Shown here piece after piece: positions 60,555 to 64,000 of a DNA stretch of 64,000 nucleotides. Origin of the DNA: Peptoniphilus_A sp022767005 (lineage in GTDB: Bacteria; Bacillota; Clostridia; Tissierellales; Peptoniphilaceae); the NCBI RefSeq assembly GCF_050315115.1, contig NZ_JBNPOJ010000006.1, positions 1 through 64,000 on the forward strand, in the 5' to 3' direction. Both the position numbers and the translations under genes were made by a program. The notes under the pieces were generated by a model. The model was given only the letters and a program-made list of their open reading frames with translations. It was not told the DNA's origin and made no database searches. Positions within the stretch are counted from its first letter, which is position 1, and the number at the start of each line of letters is the position of its first letter.

Positions 60555-61573
60555 TTTAATTTTTCAGGATTTACAAAATCATTATTGAAACCAAAGTCCT
60601 TAGGAATTTCTCTATCAATTAATTTATTTTTCCATAACCAAGCGTAGAAATTATTCCATCTATCTGCATTTATTTCACCAAAATATTCAGCGTCATCTTT
60701 GTATTTGTCGTGGATATAATCCATTGCTTTAATTGTGTATTCTTTATCAAGTTCTGGATTTAATTTCACTAAAATTTCTGCAGCTTCCTTTGGATTTTTT
60801 GCTGCGTATTCGTATCCCTTAGTGAAAGCACGCATAAATCTCTTTGCTACATCTTCTTTATTCTTCAAAAAATCGTTATTTGCAATTAATATTGGAGTGT
60901 AGTAGTCAAAAGTTTTGTTAATATCTTTAAAAGCAAAATAATTAATTGGCACATTTTCCATTTCAGCTCTAACTCCGTCTACTGGATAAAAAATCCATAC
61001 TGTGTCAATGTCTTTACCTTGAATTGCTGCAAGTGTGTTTGTAACATCACCAGGAATTAATTTTACTTTAGAAAAATCTCCTCCATCGTCTTCAACAACT
61101 TGTTTTAAAATTGCTTGTTCAATTGGAAGTCCCCAAGTTGAGTGATTGTGATTTTCCATGTCCTTAGGTCTTGTAATGTTTTTGTCCTTAACTGATACAA
61201 TACCAGAAGTATTGTGATTTATAATAGCAGCAACTGCCGTAACTGGAAGTGGTTTTTCACTTGCAAAGGCAGGTGCAATTGTATCTTGAAAAGATACGCC
61301 AAAATCAGCCTTGCCTGATGCAACAAGAGCTTCAGCTCCATTTGCTGGAGGTTGATTTACTTCAACTTCAATCCCTTCGTCTGCAAAAAATCCCTTGTCC
61401 ATTGCTACATAAAGACCTGCGTGATTAACATTTGGATCCCAGTCAAGTAAAAAGCTAACTTTCTCCATTGGCTTATCCTTTTTTTCTTCAACTTTTTTAT
61501 TTTCAGTTTTACCACAAGCTGTTAGCATAATTCCCGCTAAAATTAAAACTAATAATTTTTTTAAATTTTTCAT
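60551..61573 (-). CDS. thiY: ThiY-like substrate-binding lipoprotein
   Basis: A 340-residue NMT1/THI5-family lipoprotein. The lipobox is LTAC; the mature part has HAGLYVAMDKGFFADEGIEV, SGKADFGVSFQDTIAPAF and IHDKYKDDAEYFG. It captures a thiamine pyrimidine precursor outside the membrane. GGAGG sits before the ATG at 61573, which overlaps the permease stop (ATGA); the GTG five codons earlier lacks a site. Confidence 0.9.
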   Translation of the reverse strand: MKNLKKLLVLILAGIMLTACGKTENKKVEEKKDKPMEKVSFLLDWDPNVNHAGLYVAMDKGFFADEGIEVEVNQPPANGAEALVASGKADFGVSFQDTIAPAFASEKPLPVTAVAAIINHNTSGIVSVKDKNITRPKDMENHNHSTWGLPIEQAILKQVVEDDGGDFSKVKLIPGDVTNTLAAIQGKDIDTVWIFYPVDGVRAEMENVPINYFAFKDINKTFDYYTPILIANNDFLKNKEDVAKRFMRAFTKGYEYAAKNPKEAAEILVKLNPELDKEYTIKAMDYIHDKYKDDAEYFGEINADRWNNFYAWLWKNKLIDREIPKDFGFNNDFVNPEKLK

Positions 61574-62331
61574 TCTTCCTCCATCCACGGCATCATCTTT
61601 TTTTGAATAAAACTTACTAGTTTCATCAAAATAAGAGAAATTGCCGAAATTAAAAATATAACAGCAAACATTTTGTCAAAGGAGTAATTTTTTTGAACTC
61701 TAATCATATATACTCCAAGCCCCTTAAAACCTCCAAGCCACTCGGCAATTACTGCTCCTACAACAGAATATGAAACTGCAATTTTTAAAGCAGAAAAAAA
61801 ATTTCCCATGCTCTCTGGTAATTTGATGTATTTATAAATTTCGAACTTATTTGCACCCATTGCCTTTAATAATTTTATTTTATCTTGATCCACTTGCTTA
61901 AATGCCTCGAGAAGAGAAATTGCAACTGGAAAAAATGTTACAATTACAATAAGGGCAATTTTGGGAGCAATTCCATATCCCATCCATAATACAAGTAATG
62001 GTGCAATTGCAACTGTTGGCACAGTTTGTGTCAAAACCAAAATCGGATATAGAGCAGAATAAACAAAATCTGACAAATCCATTAATAAAGCTGCAACAAA
62101 ACCCAAGCTCACTCCTACAAATAAGCCTAAAAAAGCTTCTGTCAAAGTTGTTCCAAGATGAGATGCAATAGTTGAAAAATCTGTAACAAATGCCTTTATA
62201 ACGTCAAAGGGTTTAGGAAGTAAATAAGGTCCCACGATTCCCCTTGTTGTTACAAAATGCCAAATGGCTAAAATAATTATTATCAAGGAAGCTGCTGAGA
62301 TATTATCCTTGATACTTGCCGATTTTTTCAT
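61570..62331 (-). CDS. thiX: ThiX-like ABC permease
   Basis: A 253-residue permease of the NitT/TauT class with about six helices. ALLMDLSDFVYSALYPILVL and the EAA-type loop EAFKQVDQDKIKLLKAMGAN followed by LPESMGNFFSALKIAVSYS are characteristic. It overlaps the MTH1187-family gene by 29 bp. Confidence 0.9.
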   Translation of the reverse strand: MKKSASIKDNISAASLIIIILAIWHFVTTRGIVGPYLLPKPFDVIKAFVTDFSTIASHLGTTLTEAFLGLFVGVSLGFVAALLMDLSDFVYSALYPILVLTQTVPTVAIAPLLVLWMGYGIAPKIALIVIVTFFPVAISLLEAFKQVDQDKIKLLKAMGANKFEIYKYIKLPESMGNFFSALKIAVSYSVVGAVIAEWLGGFKGLGVYMIRVQKNYSFDKMFAVIFLISAISLILMKLVSFIQKKMMPWMEEE

Positions 62332-62602
62332 CGATAGTCAATATCCCCTTCTCAGAATAAAATGTCTTAGAATAACAAGCAACTTGTTCTGAAATTTCTC
62401 CAGCCATTTTCACACAATTTTTCAAAATTTCAAAAGCCTTGTCGAAGTCATCTAATTCTATAACTGTTTCAAAAGGAGTTACAACATAGTTTACTTTCTC
62501 ACTCTTTATATATTCAATTACTTTGTCTACAACTTCTACAACAGATTCTGAAGTACCTTCTTTAGTTGTAGGAAGTATTTGTATTGCTACTGAAATCTTC
62601 AT
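62303..62602 (-). CDS. MTH1187/YkoF-type thiamine-binding protein
   Basis: A 99-residue protein with the Thiamine_BP fold: VAIQILPTTKEGTSESVVEVV, then VNYVVTPFETVIELDDFDKA. Related proteins bind thiamine or HMP in the cytosol. It is the first gene behind the TPP riboswitch, upstream of the permease, so a role as an intracellular carrier or sensor of the pyrimidine is likely. AGGAGG precedes the ATG. Confidence 0.88.
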   Translation of the reverse strand: MKISVAIQILPTTKEGTSESVVEVVDKVIEYIKSEKVNYVVTPFETVIELDDFDKAFEILKNCVKMAGEISEQVACYSKTFYSEKGILTIDEKIGKYQG

Positions 62603-62624
62603 AAAACCTCCTCATTAAAAAATA

Positions 62625-62652
62625 AAATAAAAAAAACCTCTTCAAAGAGAGG
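62625..62652 (-). terminator. Terminator of the TPP riboswitch
   Basis: On the minus strand CCTCT, loop CTTTGA, AGAGG and a run of eight T residues, directly after the aptamer: the expression platform for transcriptional control. Confidence 0.85.
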
Positions 62653-62735
62653 CATTGTTCCCGAGACAGCATTACCTGTCCTGGTCCAAAGGGTTTAAGG
62701 ATTGACCTAATCTCAGCAAAAGCTCCCCTGATACT
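62651..62735 (-). promoter_or_regulatory. TPP riboswitch (THI element)
   Basis: On the minus strand the conserved pieces appear in order: AGGGGAGC, GCUGAGAUUAGG, AAACCCUUUGGACC, AGGUAAUGCUGUC and UCGGGAAC. Bound TPP should favour the adjacent terminator and switch off the thiamine uptake operon. Confidence 0.95.
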
Positions 62736-62738
62736 CTT

Positions 62739-62767
62739 ATTATAGTCATAAGAGATTTTTATTACAA
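62739..62767 (-). promoter_or_regulatory. Promoter of the thiamine uptake operon
   Basis: On the minus strand TTGTAA (62767-62762), 17-bp spacer, TATAAT (62744-62739), just upstream of the riboswitch. Confidence 0.8.
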
Positions 62768-62781
62768 GCATAAGTTAATAG

Positions 62782-62806
62782 AAAAAAGTAGACTCTCGCC
62801 TACTTC
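62782..62806 (-). terminator. Terminator of the nitroreductase gene
   Basis: AAGTAG (62786-62791) and CTACTT (62800-62805) with an inner G-C extension and TTTTTT on the minus strand. Confidence 0.8.
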
Positions 62807-62811
62807 TTTAT

Positions 62812-63387
62812 TTACTCAATAACTTTTAAAATTTCATCAATTGGTTTTTTGTCATTTTCCTCTGGTTCTTCTTCAATTTTCCCAAAGGGCATTTCTGCAA
62901 TAAGCTCCCATGAATCTGGAATTTCGTATAAATCCTTAACCCATGAATCAATGTGTGGGTTGTAATGTTGGTTGCTTGCGCCGATTTCTTCATCGCGAAG
63001 TGCTTGCCAAATATTTAGCTGAACCATTGCTGCTGAATGTTGTCCCCAAGTTTCAAAATATTCCTTATATAATGACATATTTTTTTCTTGCTCTCTAATT
63101 TCATCTTTGTCGATAAAAATTAGAGCCGTGCCTTTTGCATGATAAAATCCGAGAAATTTTTCTTCATTTATCTTATTGTCATAAGTTTCATTTACCCTTT
63201 TCCAAAAATCCTTGGATTTTTCATCAAAAAGTAATACTACTCTCGTAGTTTGTGAATTCATATGAGATGGAGTTGTGTTTAAAACATCTTCTATCAAATA
63301 TTTTATTTCTTCATTAGTAAGTGGAACGTCTTCAGATAAATCGTAATAAGATCTTCTTTTTTTTATAATTTCTATATAATTTTGCAT
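62812..63387 (-). CDS. Nitroreductase-family FMN protein
   Basis: A 191-residue protein: IEIIKKRRSYYDLSEDVPLT near the N-terminus (RRSxR-like FMN phosphate contact), TPSHMNSQTTRVVLLF, then EYFETWGQHSAAMVQLNIWQ. It should bind FMN and reduce nitro, quinone or related groups with NAD(P)H; the physiological substrate is unknown. It is monocistronic, with its own terminator. Confidence 0.9.
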   Translation of the reverse strand: MQNYIEIIKKRRSYYDLSEDVPLTNEEIKYLIEDVLNTTPSHMNSQTTRVVLLFDEKSKDFWKRVNETYDNKINEEKFLGFYHAKGTALIFIDKDEIREQEKNMSLYKEYFETWGQHSAAMVQLNIWQALRDEEIGASNQHYNPHIDSWVKDLYEIPDSWELIAEMPFGKIEEEPEENDKKPIDEILKVIE

Positions 63388-63440
63388 AATACACCTCTCA
63401 AAGTTTCTTTCTCGTTAAGATATACCCTAAAATAAATTTA

Positions 63441-64000
63441 TTATTCTAATCTGCCACCCTTTGTGTATAGGTTGTAATAATAACCCTTCTTTTCCATAAG
63501 TTCGCTATGCTTTCCTCTTTCCACGATACCGTCCTTTGTCATTACAATAATCAAATCTGCATTTTGTACAGTTGTAAGTCTGTGGGCAATGGTAATAGTT
63601 GTCCTTCCCTTTGAAAGTTTTTCAATAGAATCCTGCACGACAATTTCACTTTTGTTGTCAAGAGCTGAAGTTGCTTCATCTAAAATTAAAATTGGTGGGT
63701 TTTTTAAAAAAACTCTAGCAATGGAAATTCTCTGTTTTTGCCCTCCAGATAATTTTACTCCTCGTTCACCTACATAAGTGTCAAAACCATCTGGTAAATT
63801 TCTTATGAATTCATAAGCTCCAGCCAGCTTTGTAGCTTCAATAATTTCTTTATCACTTGCATCACTTTTTCCATAGCCAATATTGTCCTTTACTGTCCCA
63901 GAAAATAAATATACATCTTGTTGAACTATGCCAATATTTTCTCTTAGCGATTTAATCTTTATGTCTCGCACGTCAATTCCATCTACTGTAACAGAACCGC
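63441..64000 (-). CDS. ABC exporter, C-terminal ATPase part (cut by the window end)
   Basis: The reading frame is open to the window edge (GSVTVDGIDVRDIKIKSL... can be read from about 63998). The visible part has Q-loop IVQQDVYLFSGTV, signature VKLSGGQKQRISIARVF, Walker B ILILDEATSALD and switch His IAHRLTT. It matches the ATPase end of a fused multidrug-type exporter of about 580 residues. The substrate cannot be inferred, and the membrane domain lies outside. Confidence 0.9.
   Translation of the reverse strand, partial: GSVTVDGIDVRDIKIKSLRENIGIVQQDVYLFSGTVKDNIGYGKSDASDKEIIEATKLAGAYEFIRNLPDGFDTYVGERGVKLSGGQKQRISIARVFLKNPPILILDEATSALDNKSEIVVQDSIEKLSKGRTTITIAHRLTTVQNADLIIVMTKDGIVERGKHSELMEKKGYYYNLYTKGGRLE

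Noticed and set aside
62562..62771. 69-codon leftward frame starting MLVIKIS
   Set aside because: It lies across the TPP riboswitch, its terminator and promoter; it has no ribosome binding site and its codons follow RNA structure.
1..64000. CRISPR arrays, tRNA and rRNA genes, prophage structural genes, restriction or other defence systems
   Set aside because: No regularly spaced repeats, cloverleaf sequences, rRNA segments or recognisable defence proteins were seen on either strand.

Overview
The window is AT-rich and reads as the chromosome of a low-GC Gram-positive anaerobe. The evidence is sigma-A type promoters with 17-bp spacers, strong AGGAGG ribosome binding sites, T-box and TPP leaders, a SufCBDSU system with a SufU scaffold, IreB, RNase J, KtrAB and RbgA/YlqF. 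Gene content and order suggest a member of the Peptoniphilaceae (Peptoniphilus/Anaerococcus-like); that placement is inference, since no rRNA is present.

Layout. 1-6.5 kb is accessory: an IS1182-type transposase remnant, an SDR oxidoreductase, a possible small RNA, then a TetR regulator with two coupled ABC exporters, the last block lying between two exact 35-bp direct repeats. 6.5-33 kb is a core block transcribed almost entirely leftwards: an rRNA/tRNA methyltransferase, a DUF3048 lipoprotein, KtrAB potassium uptake, infC-rpmI-rplT with its attenuator leader and an ATT start codon, udk, a tRNA U34 hydroxylation/methylation pair (U32 peptidase family plus TrmR), RNase J, Fur, yrzB-yrrK-ireB, alaS, then a full iron-sulfur assembly operon (sufCBDSU, Rrf2, nifS), yraN, rnhB, rbgA, a Cof phosphatase and ychF. 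33-35.6 kb is decaying: a secreted stalk-domain protein, a broken YcdB-like gene and a VanZ-like gene split at a T8 run. 35.7-37.9 kb carries a rightward ABC pair whose ATPase lacks catalytic residues. 37.9-42.4 kb is an aromatic amino-acid type ABC importer with two binding proteins, each behind its own T-box; the specifier codons read as UAC (Tyr) and UUC (Phe). 42.4-45.3 kb holds nadE, an IMPACT protein and hflX. 45.4-48.5 kb is a class A PBP whose transpeptidase motifs have lost both lysines, followed by a tiny basic protein. 48.8-52 kb has a macrodomain protein, an NhaC antiporter with an unassigned TIM-barrel partner, and DUF1294. 52.3-56.8 kb is a 5-oxoproline (pyroglutamate) utilisation operon pxpA-NRAMP-like-pxpB-pxpC-DUF1445. 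56.9-59.75 kb is a graveyard: an IS30 remnant, a broken flavoprotein, a CPBP protease and a LanB fragment, consistent with a lost lanthipeptide locus. 59.8-62.8 kb is a thiamine/HMP uptake operon under a TPP riboswitch. The window ends with a nitroreductase and the 3' part of an ABC exporter.

No tRNA, rRNA or CRISPR array was recognised. The items I consider most worth checking are the pseudo-transpeptidase PBP, the Tyr/Phe T-box pair with interchangeable binding proteins, the NRAMP-like protein without metal ligands in the oxoprolinase operon, the catalytically degenerate ABC ATPase with an acidic tail, and the repeat-flanked TetR-ABC unit. No clearly novel multi-gene system such as a defence island was found.
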